Origin: JAFGPJ01 sp964439135
GTDB lineage: Bacteria > Planctomycetota > Phycisphaerae > Sedimentisphaerales > Anaerobacaceae
Assembly: GCA_964439135.1 (NCBI GenBank)
Contig: CAYTNN010000033.1
Coordinates: forward strand, 1 to 28,470
DNA: 28,470 nucleotides
Reading direction: 5' to 3'
Below, in pieces: positions 8,323 through 15,671 of this stretch (position 1 is the first letter of the stretch; each line of letters starts with the position of its first letter). The notes under the pieces were generated by a model. The model saw only the letters and a list, made by a program, of their open reading frames with translations. It was not told the DNA's origin and searched no databases. The position numbers and the translations under genes were made by a program.

Positions 8323-8604
8323 TTAGAAGGTTTCGCGTTCGACCTGCCCGAGAAAGAATCTCCCGTCATTGCGCATGAAGTCAAGAATCGCATCGAACTG
8401 GCGGTCTATGAACTGTGCCTCGTTGCTGACTATTGCAATGCCGATAACCGCGATGCTCTTGCTGTCCTGATGATCGACTTCCGAGATGGAGATGTTGAAT
8501 CTGCTCTTGAGCCGGCCGATCACGCTCTTGACAATGCTCCGCTTGCCCTTGAGCGAAGTCACACCAATCAAAGATAAATGTGCTGTCATAACGCCGACTA
8601 TCAT
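8323..8604 (-). CDS. DUF503 family protein (YlxP-like)
   Basis: This small 93-residue protein matches the DUF503 family, whose members begin M-x-V-G-x-x-x-x-x-L and carry LKGKRSIVKSVIGRLKSRFN followed by a variable strand-rich half. The LKGKRSIVKS segment is at ~18-27. In other bacteria the family often sits near rbfA, nusA and infB, and its role is not settled; here it stands alone and converges on the purM-linked membrane gene. The Shine-Dalgarno is weak (ACGAGA just before the ATG). The function is unknown, but family membership is clear. Confidence 0.88.
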   Translation of the reverse strand: MIVGVMTAHLSLIGVTSLKGKRSIVKSVIGRLKSRFNISISEVDHQDSKSIAVIGIAIVSNEAQFIDRQFDAILDFMRNDGRFFLGQVERETF

Positions 8605-8787
8605 TCTCGTATTTTAAGAAATAACCATAGCAATTCAAATAGAATCGAAGCCGGAGTAGCGAGGCATTCCAGTTACGTGATATTTCATATGGCAGAAGTA
8701 GCTGTTCCACGCGTACTCTTTCTGGAAATCTTTGACTGAATCCGGCGGTTGTGGTTTTTAATAATACCTGCGAGGCCGGGATGATGT

Positions 8788-8833
8788 GTGGCGTTGCTGA
8801 ACACCGGGTTCCGGAATAGAGGGCAACGCCCAC
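8788..8833. repeat. REP-like imperfect hairpin in the 8605-8987 spacer
   Basis: GTGGCGTTGC (8788-8797) is nearly complementary to GCAACGCCCAC (8823-8833), with one extra C. An inner CCGG-GTT-CCGG hairpin sits between them. The shape matches the other hairpin repeats of this window. Apart from this and the promoter at 8930, I see nothing recognisable in the 8605-8987 intergenic stretch. Confidence 0.45.
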
Positions 8834-8929
8834 CGTGCTAAAATAGGAGGAAAAGCGGTTTCTTGACATAACTGCTCGGCTTTTTTAGCGTTTTTGGGAG
8901 ACAACTTGCTTGGATTTACCGGATAATTG

Positions 8930-8958
8930 TTGCAATCTCAATTAGATTGTGATATCAT
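8930..8958 (+). promoter_or_regulatory. Sigma70-type promoter for the pseudopilin-like gene
   Basis: TTGCAA (8930-8935) and TATCAT (8953-8958) are separated by 17 bases, a good housekeeping-type promoter. Transcription would begin near 8965, giving a leader of about 70 bases that carries GAAGGAG (8973-8979), a 14-codon reading frame and then the gene start at 9034. Confidence 0.6.
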
Positions 8959-8987
8959 CAGACTTTATGTGTGAAGGAGCCTCGCTT

Positions 8988-9032
8988 ATGAAGTCAAATG
9001 GGAAATCTCGACCTGCCGAAAGGAAAGGCTAA
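8988..9032 (+). CDS. Possible 14-codon leader peptide upstream of the pseudopilin
   Basis: ATG 8988 follows the best Shine-Dalgarno of the region (GAAGGAG, 8-base spacing) and reads MKSNGKSRPAERKG before TAA (9030-9032), one base ahead of the ATG at 9034. The basic peptide ending in ERKG looks like the pre-sequence that normally precedes FTLIE in pseudopilins. It could therefore be a coupling leader, or the relic of the original start separated from the gene by a frameshift. Nothing proves that it is translated. Confidence 0.3.
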   Translation: MKSNGKSRPAERKG

Positions 9033-9033
9033 A

Positions 9034-9852
9034 ATGCCGCGCAAAAGAGATGGATTTACGTTAATCGAGCTACTGGTAGTCATCGCGATTATCGCATTGC
9101 TGTTAGCGATTTTAATGCCCGCACTGCAACGAGTGAAGAAGCAGGCAAAAACTGTGATCTGCCAGTCAAATCTCAAACAGTGGGGCACAATCTTTGCGAT
9201 GTACACGGACGACAACAATGGTTTCTTCCCCAAACGCACAGGCGGTACAGGGCGTTGGATCAATGTGTTGTACGACTACTATTATCGCGATGCCAAGATA
9301 CGCTGCTGTCCAATGGCGACAAAGATCAAGAATCCGATTTATCCGCCCGGGGGCATTGGCACACTTGGCGTAGGCGGTGACGCATTTACGGCCTGGGGCA
9401 AGATCGGCGTGACCGGCTCCCGGCCGGACGGTGTGGACGAACCCGCCGGTACGTGGGGCAGCTATGGGATCAACCACTGGGTCTATAGGGCTGCCGAAGA
9501 TCCGCTTTACGACCAGTCGGCCAAGGACTACTGGGGTACGGTCAACGTAAAAAATAACGCTTCCATTCCACTGTTTCTGGATTGCTGGTTCTGGTGTGGC
9601 GGGCCGGAAAATGACGATACCCCACCCAGCTATGACGGTGAGCGGTTCGATCCACACGTGAATTCCATGAACCGGTTCTGCATCAATCGGCATGATCAAG
9701 GTATTAACGGCGTCTTTTTGGACTATTCGGCCAGAAAAATCTGGCTCAAAGAATTATGGCGTTTGCGATGGGCCAGGAATTTCAGCCTGTCGGCACAGTT
9801 GCCCAACTGGGAGACCGAAGCACCCTGGATGGCACACTTCAAGGGACCGTGA
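9034..9852 (+). CDS. Pseudopilin-like protein with prepilin cleavage motif and H-X9-D C-terminus
   Basis: This 272-residue protein opens with a type IV prepilin/pseudopilin signal. Basic MPRKRDG precedes FTLIELLVVIAIIALLLAIL, so prepilin peptidase would cut after the Gly and methylate the Phe. A globular domain follows, containing CQSNLKQWGTIFAMYTDDN, a segment usual in planctomycete proteins of this type. Near the C-terminus, RHDQGINGVFLDYSARK fits the H-X9-DG processing-associated motif with Tyr in place of Gly. Such proteins are very abundant in Planctomycetota and their function is largely unknown. I chose ATG 9034 because AGGAAAGG lies just upstream; an in-frame ATG at 8998 would add 12 residues. 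No pilus or secretion genes adjoin it. Confidence 0.85.
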   Translation: MPRKRDGFTLIELLVVIAIIALLLAILMPALQRVKKQAKTVICQSNLKQWGTIFAMYTDDNNGFFPKRTGGTGRWINVLYDYYYRDAKIRCCPMATKIKNPIYPPGGIGTLGVGGDAFTAWGKIGVTGSRPDGVDEPAGTWGSYGINHWVYRAAEDPLYDQSAKDYWGTVNVKNNASIPLFLDCWFWCGGPENDDTPPSYDGERFDPHVNSMNRFCINRHDQGINGVFLDYSARKIWLKELWRLRWARNFSLSAQLPNWETEAPWMAHFKGP

Positions 9853-9990
9853 CATTAATCGCTTCGGCCGGATTAGATAAATTACGGACAGTTGTTATAG
9901 AGAATTAATTTTATCAAGTATCCCTCGCATTCTGTCACTTCTATATTGTTCGTACGCCTGTATTCTTGCATTAACTTCGCCTTCATATAA

Positions 9991-12123
9991 TCATGGCGAT
10001 TGAGTTGTTTTAGCTTTTGGCAAATCCTTCCATTTTGGATCCAAATGCATATCCAGGCCATATTGGGCCTGCCATCTCTGTTCCACCGCCAGATACTCGA
10101 ACACAAACACCTTGGAGAAACTGATATCTCCTTCAAGTTTCGTAGTAACTTCTATCTGGGGCAGTCCTTCCTTGTTATGACTTAGTTGGCCGTAGTCTAC
10201 CGACTTTAAAGGGTGTTTTTCGATGAAGTCACACCACCATCGATACATTTCAGGCCAGTTTGTCATCGTCAGGTAGTTGAAATCGAAAGTCCTCTCCCAG
10301 GATCCCCATGAATACTTCTCCGGATCAATCTCCTTGATTCCGCGATATATCTTGTCGAGTTCTTCAATCAACTCCTCCCGGGTAACATTGAGATGACGTT
10401 TCTGGGCGGCGTCTTCAGCTCTTTTTTGCCAATCATCGCCATAGTGCCAGGCATTCTCCGGTCCCAGGTTTTGTATCCAACTGCGGGGCTGCCCCCAATA
10501 GGCTGCTCGCATTCTGTTAACTCTCGCGGCCGTTGGCAAATCGATATCCGAAAACAGGGGCTTTCCGTCATTCATCAGTCGCCAGCGACGGTCAATTTCA
10601 GGCATAAACTCGTCGGAATAAAATCCTTCAATTAGTGGGGACAATATTTCGTCTTCAAGAGGAATCAGATACAGATATGCATCATAACCATCGCTAAAAG
10701 TACCATAGACGTCTGCATCCGGCATGCCGTCAAATGGCAGTTTTCCAAACGGTCCTTCCTCAAGAGTAAAAGCAATGGGTCGATTGTCAAGTTTTGCAAA
10801 CGCCGAGTCAATCAATCCCAACGCCAGACGTCCGCTTGTTACGCCCCTGTCTGTCATGACAGGTGCATGTTGAAAGATGGTAAACAGTTGATCGCCAAGG
10901 GCTTGCTTTAGGTGCCAACCCGCAGAGGGTCTGGGCGTTCCATCAGCGAAACAAAGCTCCTCCATGGCATGCCTCATACCGACGATAAAGAATCCATTCC
11001 TTTTGTCTTTCTTGGTACCGAGATCGTCCAGGATATTCTTGGCCATAAATGAATCGCGATCCACATCGTATGCCCGCCAGTCCTCCCGTTTTTGAATCTT
11101 TTCCCAGGGCCGCTGCTGATCGACAAGGCGAATACGAAGCTTCTTGTCGGAAGGCAGCTTTTGATTGACTTGCCAAACCGCAACAAAAAAGTCAAGGGTC
11201 GGTTTACATGGCCATCCTAATTCAAAGAAATCGCGCAGCATTTGAATGACCAGTTCTTTCTCGCAGGTGTTTTGAGCCAAAAACTTGTCAATGCTTTCCT
11301 GGTGGTTCGAAGGCAACTCCGTATAGATCGTTCCCACTGTTTGGGCAAAAGCCGGATCGCGCACTAATTCGGCATTGAATGCCCAGTAGGTGGGGCGGTT
11401 GTGTATTTCACCCATGACGACCAACTGATACTTACTAAACGCTTCCATCATAAAGGAATGTGGCTGGCGTCCTTGGTTTTGGAGGAATTCGACGTAAGGC
11501 TTCAGATGTGAGTTCGGATCAGCAACCGGCTGTCTCTTCAAAAACTCTCGTACCTTCAGCAGATGCAGGTTGCTTTTATACAGTCTTTCGCCTTTACGAA
11601 GGAAATTATCTCGTACCTCTTCCGTCGTTGAAGTGAGCCCTTCGTGCCCGGAATTGAGCCAACGGCCGTTGGCACAGAACAGGAAACGTTGGTCATAGCC
11701 GACCGTATCATGTTCTCTCATCTTCGCGACAACGAGCGCCAGGCGATCCCTGTAAATGATGACTTCATGAATTTGGGCATCAAGGCAGTTGCTTGCGCGT
11801 TCCGGTGATACCGGTCTCCGCTCCGTTCCATGTGACTGCCTAACGGAAATCTCCGACCACTCCGAATCGCTTGCTCCTGTGGCCATAAAATCTCGCATAA
11901 TGGTAACATAAGCCGCCTCCGGTGTTGACATGTCTCGCGACGTCGGAAAATCCGAAACTTTCTTATCTACTGCATACGAGCGAATCGGAGATGTTTCCTG
12001 GGCCTGTTGCCGGGGCATATAACCAGCTTGACGCGAGTTGTCCGCTCCTGCCGGTGTTGAACAACTCAGAAGAACGCCACAACTCAACAACGACACAATA
12101 ATGCTAATCCGTGTAAGAATCAT
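9991..12123 (-). CDS. Large lipoprotein with ChaN/EreA/Tiki-like GE-x-H domain
   Basis: A 710-residue protein with a lipoprotein signal peptide (lipobox LLSC, Cys21). Residues ~60-180 form an alpha/beta domain (STPEAAYVTIMRDFMATG, then FLFCANGRWLNSG) that looks NTF2-like and, from memory, recurs in Phycisphaerae proteins near ECF sigma factors. Residues ~220-430 carry VVMGEIHNRPTYW (GEIH 238-241), a conserved RLVDQQRPW and IVGMRHAM (382-386). These resemble the GE-x-H and GMRHA signatures of the ChaN/EreA/Tiki superfamily, whose members bind haem, hydrolyse esters or cleave peptides. The remaining ~280 residues are unrecognised. The start follows GGGAGGA. As the last gene of the sigma/anti-sigma cluster, it is a candidate effector of that regulon. 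The exact activity is unknown. Confidence 0.7.
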   Translation of the reverse strand: MILTRISIIVSLLSCGVLLSCSTPAGADNSRQAGYMPRQQAQETSPIRSYAVDKKVSDFPTSRDMSTPEAAYVTIMRDFMATGASDSEWSEISVRQSHGTERRPVSPERASNCLDAQIHEVIIYRDRLALVVAKMREHDTVGYDQRFLFCANGRWLNSGHEGLTSTTEEVRDNFLRKGERLYKSNLHLLKVREFLKRQPVADPNSHLKPYVEFLQNQGRQPHSFMMEAFSKYQLVVMGEIHNRPTYWAFNAELVRDPAFAQTVGTIYTELPSNHQESIDKFLAQNTCEKELVIQMLRDFFELGWPCKPTLDFFVAVWQVNQKLPSDKKLRIRLVDQQRPWEKIQKREDWRAYDVDRDSFMAKNILDDLGTKKDKRNGFFIVGMRHAMEELCFADGTPRPSAGWHLKQALGDQLFTIFQHAPVMTDRGVTSGRLALGLIDSAFAKLDNRPIAFTLEEGPFGKLPFDGMPDADVYGTFSDGYDAYLYLIPLEDEILSPLIEGFYSDEFMPEIDRRWRLMNDGKPLFSDIDLPTAARVNRMRAAYWGQPRSWIQNLGPENAWHYGDDWQKRAEDAAQKRHLNVTREELIEELDKIYRGIKEIDPEKYSWGSWERTFDFNYLTMTNWPEMYRWWCDFIEKHPLKSVDYGQLSHNKEGLPQIEVTTKLEGDISFSKVFVFEYLAVEQRWQAQYGLDMHLDPKWKDLPKAKTTQSP

Positions 12124-12257
12124 TGCTTAAATCCTCCCATTAGGGCGTCCACGTCAGGTCTCGGCACTTGTCTGTCGGACTGCGTGATTCCTTTCAGTCT
12201 ATTTCAATTGAGATTTCTCATTTAATTTCGTAAAAGTATCCGATGGATGATGCCTCG

Positions 12258-13325
12258 TCAAGATTGCTCTGTGAGTACCGGATAAATCGTCACCTTGTTC
12301 TGATATATTTCCGGCGGCAGCCACCCCGGGCCTGGATTGGTTAAGAATTCCTCTCCTTCCTTCACTCGTTTTTTAGCGCTTTCAAGGTTGGCTTTTAACT
12401 TATACACTTCCCCCCCCAAATTTTTCCATTCTATAAATGTATCAATAAAAGCTTTATCCCGTTCGCGAATCTTAATAGCAGCTTGTTCCCGGGCCTCCTC
12501 GCTTTTTAGCTCAATTGTTTGTTCGATGAACATTTGATCCAGCTTCGAGATCATTCCATCAGGCATTCTATTGCGTCGCGCCCAGTCTTGTGCGTTTTGG
12601 GGAGTTTTGCGATATTCGTTGATTACCGCCATTTTCTCCCGTATTCCTGCAAGCTCGATTTCAAGTATGTCCAGCATCTTATCCATCTCAAGCATGGTCT
12701 CTTTAGCCTTTTCATACGCTTCATCATCAGAGAGCGAGGAATAGCGAGTGTTCTTGATTTCCATGTACTTTGGCTCCATCTCGTCGGCTTGTTTCTGTTT
12801 TTCGGGCAGGATTTTGTTTATTTCGATTATCTCTTGCTTTCTATCGTTTATGTATTTTCCGTACTCCTGAGTTCTTGCATTAATTTCGTTCGTTGGAACC
12901 TCAAGATAAGCCTGGACCGTCTTTTTCGCATCTTCTTCACTTACTGCGTAAAGAAAGACTGTATCGTGGTTCTTGATCTCTTCGATGCCCCACCAGGTAA
13001 TAGCGTCCGAAGCCGTCAAGAACTTTTGTTGCTGCTGGGATAAGGATTGTCCTGCAGAGGTCTTTAGCATTTGTAATATTCCATCGTGACCGGATGGCAT
13101 ATCCTTGTGGGGACGTCGTATATGGAGTACGGCTACGTGTGTGGGTTTAACAGGGCCTTTTCCGCGTGTATTCGGACGGCCACTTAACCATAGCTGTGAC
13201 CTCTTGTTATCGATTTCGAATTTCAGTTTAGTTTCGTCCTCGCTGGACCTGGCAATCAGTATGGGTGAAAAAATGCAGATCGAAATTAGGGCCAGCACGA
13301 ATTGGCATTTTCTTGAGCGGTTCAT
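12258..13325 (-). CDS. Secreted coiled-coil protein, function unknown
   Basis: This 355-residue protein has a clear Sec signal peptide (MNRSRKCQFVLALISICIF, with cleavage near residue 25). An alpha/beta N-terminal half (~30-135) is followed by charged helices rich in E, K, Q and M (~140-320) that should form coiled coils, for example EINKILPEKQKQADEMEP and EREKMAVINEYRK-like runs. I recognise no named family or active-site motif. The ATG has a strong Shine-Dalgarno (AAAGGAG). It starts 23 bases after the anti-sigma stop, so it belongs to the same operon. A periplasmic or envelope role sensed or controlled by the sigma/anti-sigma pair is inferred from the context only. Confidence 0.7.
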   Translation of the reverse strand: MNRSRKCQFVLALISICIFSPILIARSSEDETKLKFEIDNKRSQLWLSGRPNTRGKGPVKPTHVAVLHIRRPHKDMPSGHDGILQMLKTSAGQSLSQQQQKFLTASDAITWWGIEEIKNHDTVFLYAVSEEDAKKTVQAYLEVPTNEINARTQEYGKYINDRKQEIIEINKILPEKQKQADEMEPKYMEIKNTRYSSLSDDEAYEKAKETMLEMDKMLDILEIELAGIREKMAVINEYRKTPQNAQDWARRNRMPDGMISKLDQMFIEQTIELKSEEAREQAAIKIRERDKAFIDTFIEWKNLGGEVYKLKANLESAKKRVKEGEEFLTNPGPGWLPPEIYQNKVTIYPVLTEQS

Positions 13326-13348
13326 TTTTCAAATCTCCTTTCTATGGA

Positions 13349-13858
13349 TCATTTTATTCGCAATTTGGCTTCGGCTGCTGCGGCCGTTTCCGGATAAGTC
13401 TCAACAATATATTGGTATTGCTGTTTTACGATAGTTTCGGCCCCAGGATCATCGCTGAGCAGTTCCGCTGCGACTAATAATCGAGCGGCACTGCCTGATT
13501 CATTTATCTTACGTTCAATTTCTGCAAATGTCAGTTCGTTGCCTTTTGGCCTTGTGAGGGTGTGCCACACAACGGAGGCTGTTGCCACCACCAAAATACT
13601 CGCTGCGATTGCGGCATATCGGGGCCAGCGGTTTTTTCTGGTTTTAGCTGCTGGGATACGAATGCTTTCGGTTTCCGCCAGACTATCAGCCCAGATAACA
13701 CCGGCAAGCTCAAGCGATTTTTGCAGTCCATTAAGTAACATCCGGCAATGCTCGCATTGGACCACATGCTCAGTCACCTTGTTTGCCTCACCCGGCGATA
13801 ACCGCCCGTCGGCGTAATCGACGAGCATCTGTTCGATATCTTCGCAAGACTTTTCCAT
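13349..13858 (-). CDS. Zinc-finger anti-sigma factor (membrane-anchored)
   Basis: The 169-residue protein starts with an anti-sigma zinc-binding domain: HVVQCEHC gives the H-x3-C-x2-C motif (His31, Cys35, Cys38) in a small helical unit. A single transmembrane helix (~79-99, YAAIAASILVVATASVVW) follows, and then a ~70-residue periplasmic segment that looks like a short helical TPR-like pair. This layout is the zf-HC2 ECF anti-sigma class, which holds the sigma factor at the membrane until a signal releases it. The start overlaps the sigma stop (TAATG), the classic coupled sigma/anti-sigma arrangement. Its C-terminal portion could sense the secreted partner encoded next. Confidence 0.9.
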   Translation of the reverse strand: MEKSCEDIEQMLVDYADGRLSPGEANKVTEHVVQCEHCRMLLNGLQKSLELAGVIWADSLAETESIRIPAAKTRKNRWPRYAAIAASILVVATASVVWHTLTRPKGNELTFAEIERKINESGSAARLLVAAELLSDDPGAETIVKQQYQYIVETYPETAAAAEAKLRIK

Positions 13859-14484
13859 TATGGTTCGACACCTCGTTCTAATAATCGCTTAGCGAGAATC
13901 ATCCTCGCTTCTCGCAGACGGCTTCGTACGGTCGATGCGCTCAGAGCTAATATTTCGCCGACCTCTTTTGAATTCAGATTGCAGAAATACCGCAATACCA
14001 TCGGCGCCAGCAAAGAATCATCCAGTTTTTGCAAACTCTCACGCACAATCTCAAGCTCCTCGGCGACAATTACATTTTCGACTGCCGGCTTTGAGGCTTT
14101 TTGGGTTTCCAGCCTTCGTTTCAGTATTTCATCGGCATGCCTTCGGAAAGTTCGCCGGCGCCGGTGTTCCATCAGGCATCTGTTGACTGTGACCTTTATC
14201 AGCCACTTAACCTTTTCTTCTCGGTTCGGAAGGGCGGTTCGCGAACCGCCCCTACACTGCTTCAGCGCCCGGATGGACACGTCCTGCAGGACATCTTCGC
14301 CGTCCGAAGCGCTCAATCCCATGCCGGCGATAATACGCTTGAGGTGCCCGAACTCCGCTGAGAATACATCCATCAAGTTTGATTCTGGTAACCATTCGTT
14401 GGTTGCATGGTCCATTTCTACCGTAAAATAAGCACTTATCTCATTCACTTCTCTTCTGTCCGATCCGTCTCGGCGTTCGCCCAT
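13858..14484 (-). CDS. ECF-type RNA polymerase sigma factor
   Basis: A protein of up to 208 residues with the two conserved ECF domains. Region 2 is at ~40-112 (AEFGHLKRIIAGMG, DGEDVLQDVSIRALKQC, KWLIKVTVNRCLMEHRRRR). Region 4 is at ~150-203 (LLAPMVLRYFCNLNSKEVGEILALSASTVRSRLREAR), ending with the usual helix-turn-helix. It is coupled by TAATG to the anti-sigma gene. The first ~25 residues are charged and variable. The start is uncertain: ATG 14484 lacks a Shine-Dalgarno, GTG (Val13) follows an AGAGAA stretch, and Met24 also fits. TATACT (minus strand, 14490-14495) lies directly before ATG 14484, so a leaderless message is possible. Residues ~78-85 are encoded by an inserted palindrome between helices of region 2. 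Confidence 0.93.
   Translation of the reverse strand: MGERRDGSDRREVNEISAYFTVEMDHATNEWLPESNLMDVFSAEFGHLKRIIAGMGLSASDGEDVLQDVSIRALKQCRGGSRTALPNREEKVKWLIKVTVNRCLMEHRRRRTFRRHADEILKRRLETQKASKPAVENVIVAEELEIVRESLQKLDDSLLAPMVLRYFCNLNSKEVGEILALSASTVRSRLREARMILAKRLLERGVEP
14232..14255. repeat. Perfect 20-bp palindrome (plus CTAC tail) within the sigma-factor gene
   Basis: GGGCGGTTCG followed by its exact inverse CGAACCGCCC occupies 14232-14251, then CTAC completes the GCCCCTAC-type end also seen at 2584-2654. In the sigma frame it encodes about RGGSRTA, placed in the loop between region 2.2 and regions 2.3/2.4. It looks like a member of the same dispersed hairpin family inserted in frame. Confidence 0.7.
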
Positions 14485-14590
14485 CTAATAGTATAATGCT
14501 CAAGGGCACCGAAGTGTTGGCGAAAAAATGAAATTTTTCGGTTCATCCGGTCAATTGGTTTCTGACTTCTGCTCTGCCCCCTTTGGGGTA

Positions 14591-14965
14591 GGTAAAATTG
14601 GCTTTGTTTGGCTTTGTTTTTTCGCTGTCTCCACTCGATAAAATCTCCATAAACCATTGTCATTACTGGTATAGTGTCAATTTGTCGCTCCGGCAAATTG
14701 GCTTTGTTTTTTCAAATAGCATTCCCGGAGAAAGTCGGGATTTACAATTTACTGTTTGGCCATCTGTTCCTCCGGATTTCCGGCCAACGGCCGGCGATTG
14801 GCTTTGAATTGGCTTTGTTTGGCTTTGTTTTCTCGCCGCCCGAAAACGCTAATAATCCTCATAATACTCTTTCACATAGATACTTACGTCCATTTTGGCC
14901 TTTCATGAATTGGCTTTGTTTTGCATAAAAACCTCTGAAAATTGGGCTTGTTTTGTATAAAAAGT
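14591..14965. repeat. Cluster of GGCTTTGTTT repeats in a 647-bp gene-free stretch
   Basis: The stretch 14485-15131 contains no supportable gene. It holds at least seven copies of GGCTTTG(TTT), near 14600, 14610, 14700, 14800, 14811, 14821 and 14912, plus a variant GGGCTTGTTTT near 14945. They are usually preceded by AATT and followed by TTTTTTCG or TGCATAAAA. On the minus strand they read AAAACAAAGCCAATT. The copies are separated by unrelated sequence, so this is a nested or serial insertion of one short motif and not a simple tandem repeat. Confidence 0.65.
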
Positions 14966-15131
14966 CCAAATATCCTTCGCTTTCTTCTATTTTTGTCTCC
15001 TGTTTTCTTCTCAATTCTAAACTCACCATTCCACATACTACATACGAGCCCCGACATAATTTGTTTGATATATATTATATAAAATGGATAATTGCCCGTC
15101 AAGAGAATATCTAAAATAATGCCAATACCGA

Positions 15132-15650
15132 TTAATATGTGCGCTGAGCATATTTAGTAAAGCACACTGATTTGACTATTTTCTTATCAAGAGCAGCTTT
15201 CTGCCACGCATCAACAGCGGCAAAGCGAAGAGCATCATAATCGGCGTAAATTCTGTTGGCCAAATAATGGCTTCGCAGGTAATGCCAAAGGTTCTCAACA
15301 GGATTGAGCTCAGATGAATATGGAGGCAAAGGTACAATGGTCATATTCTCCGAAATCTTTAACTTCTTCGAAGTATGAAAAGCAGCCTGGGCCCAGAGCA
15401 ACAAAACATGAACATCCAGGGAAACTTCCTCGGTGAATTGTTTTAAGAACACGTTGGCCACATCGCTGTGAATCGTAGGTTACAACAATTCTACACTTTC
15501 TCCGCTCTCAGGACAAACCGTACCAACAACATAAAGCCACTCATATTTTGTCTGCCTGACTGCTCAGGGACGGGAGCCTGTTTTTGCCCACACGCGGATT
15601 ACCGTACCTTGCCAGCCAAAGCGTGCTTCATCCTGAAACCATACCTTTAC
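15132..15650 (-). pseudogene. IS630-family transposase, catalytic C-terminal half (broken)
   Basis: Read on the minus strand from 15650, the frame gives VKVWFQDEARFGWQGT, then TKYEWLYVVGTVCPESGES, then ANVFLKQFTEEVSLD, HVLLLWAQAAFHTSKKLK and YSSELNPVENLWHYLRSHYL. These are the IS630/DDE_3 catalytic domain landmarks. It is inactive: there are in-frame TGA (15564-15566) and TAA (15480-15482) stops. The second catalytic Asp, normally in LLLWDQA, is Ala through a single GAC-to-GCC type change. The first Asp (QDEARFG) and the final Glu (NPVENLWHY) remain. Upstream of VKVW the homology stops abruptly and the tandem array begins. Confidence 0.9.
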
Positions 15651-15671
15651 AAGCACGATGCTTCATGTGGA

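Noticed and set aside
8381..8869. Longer minus-strand frame overlapping the DUF503 gene
   Set aside because: It runs in another frame through the DUF503 gene, with no recognisable motif. DUF503 in the adjacent frame matches a known family.
9853..9990. Rho-independent terminator between the convergent pseudopilin and ChaN-like genes
   Set aside because: No stable GC-rich stem followed by a T-tract is visible in this 138-base AT-rich spacer.
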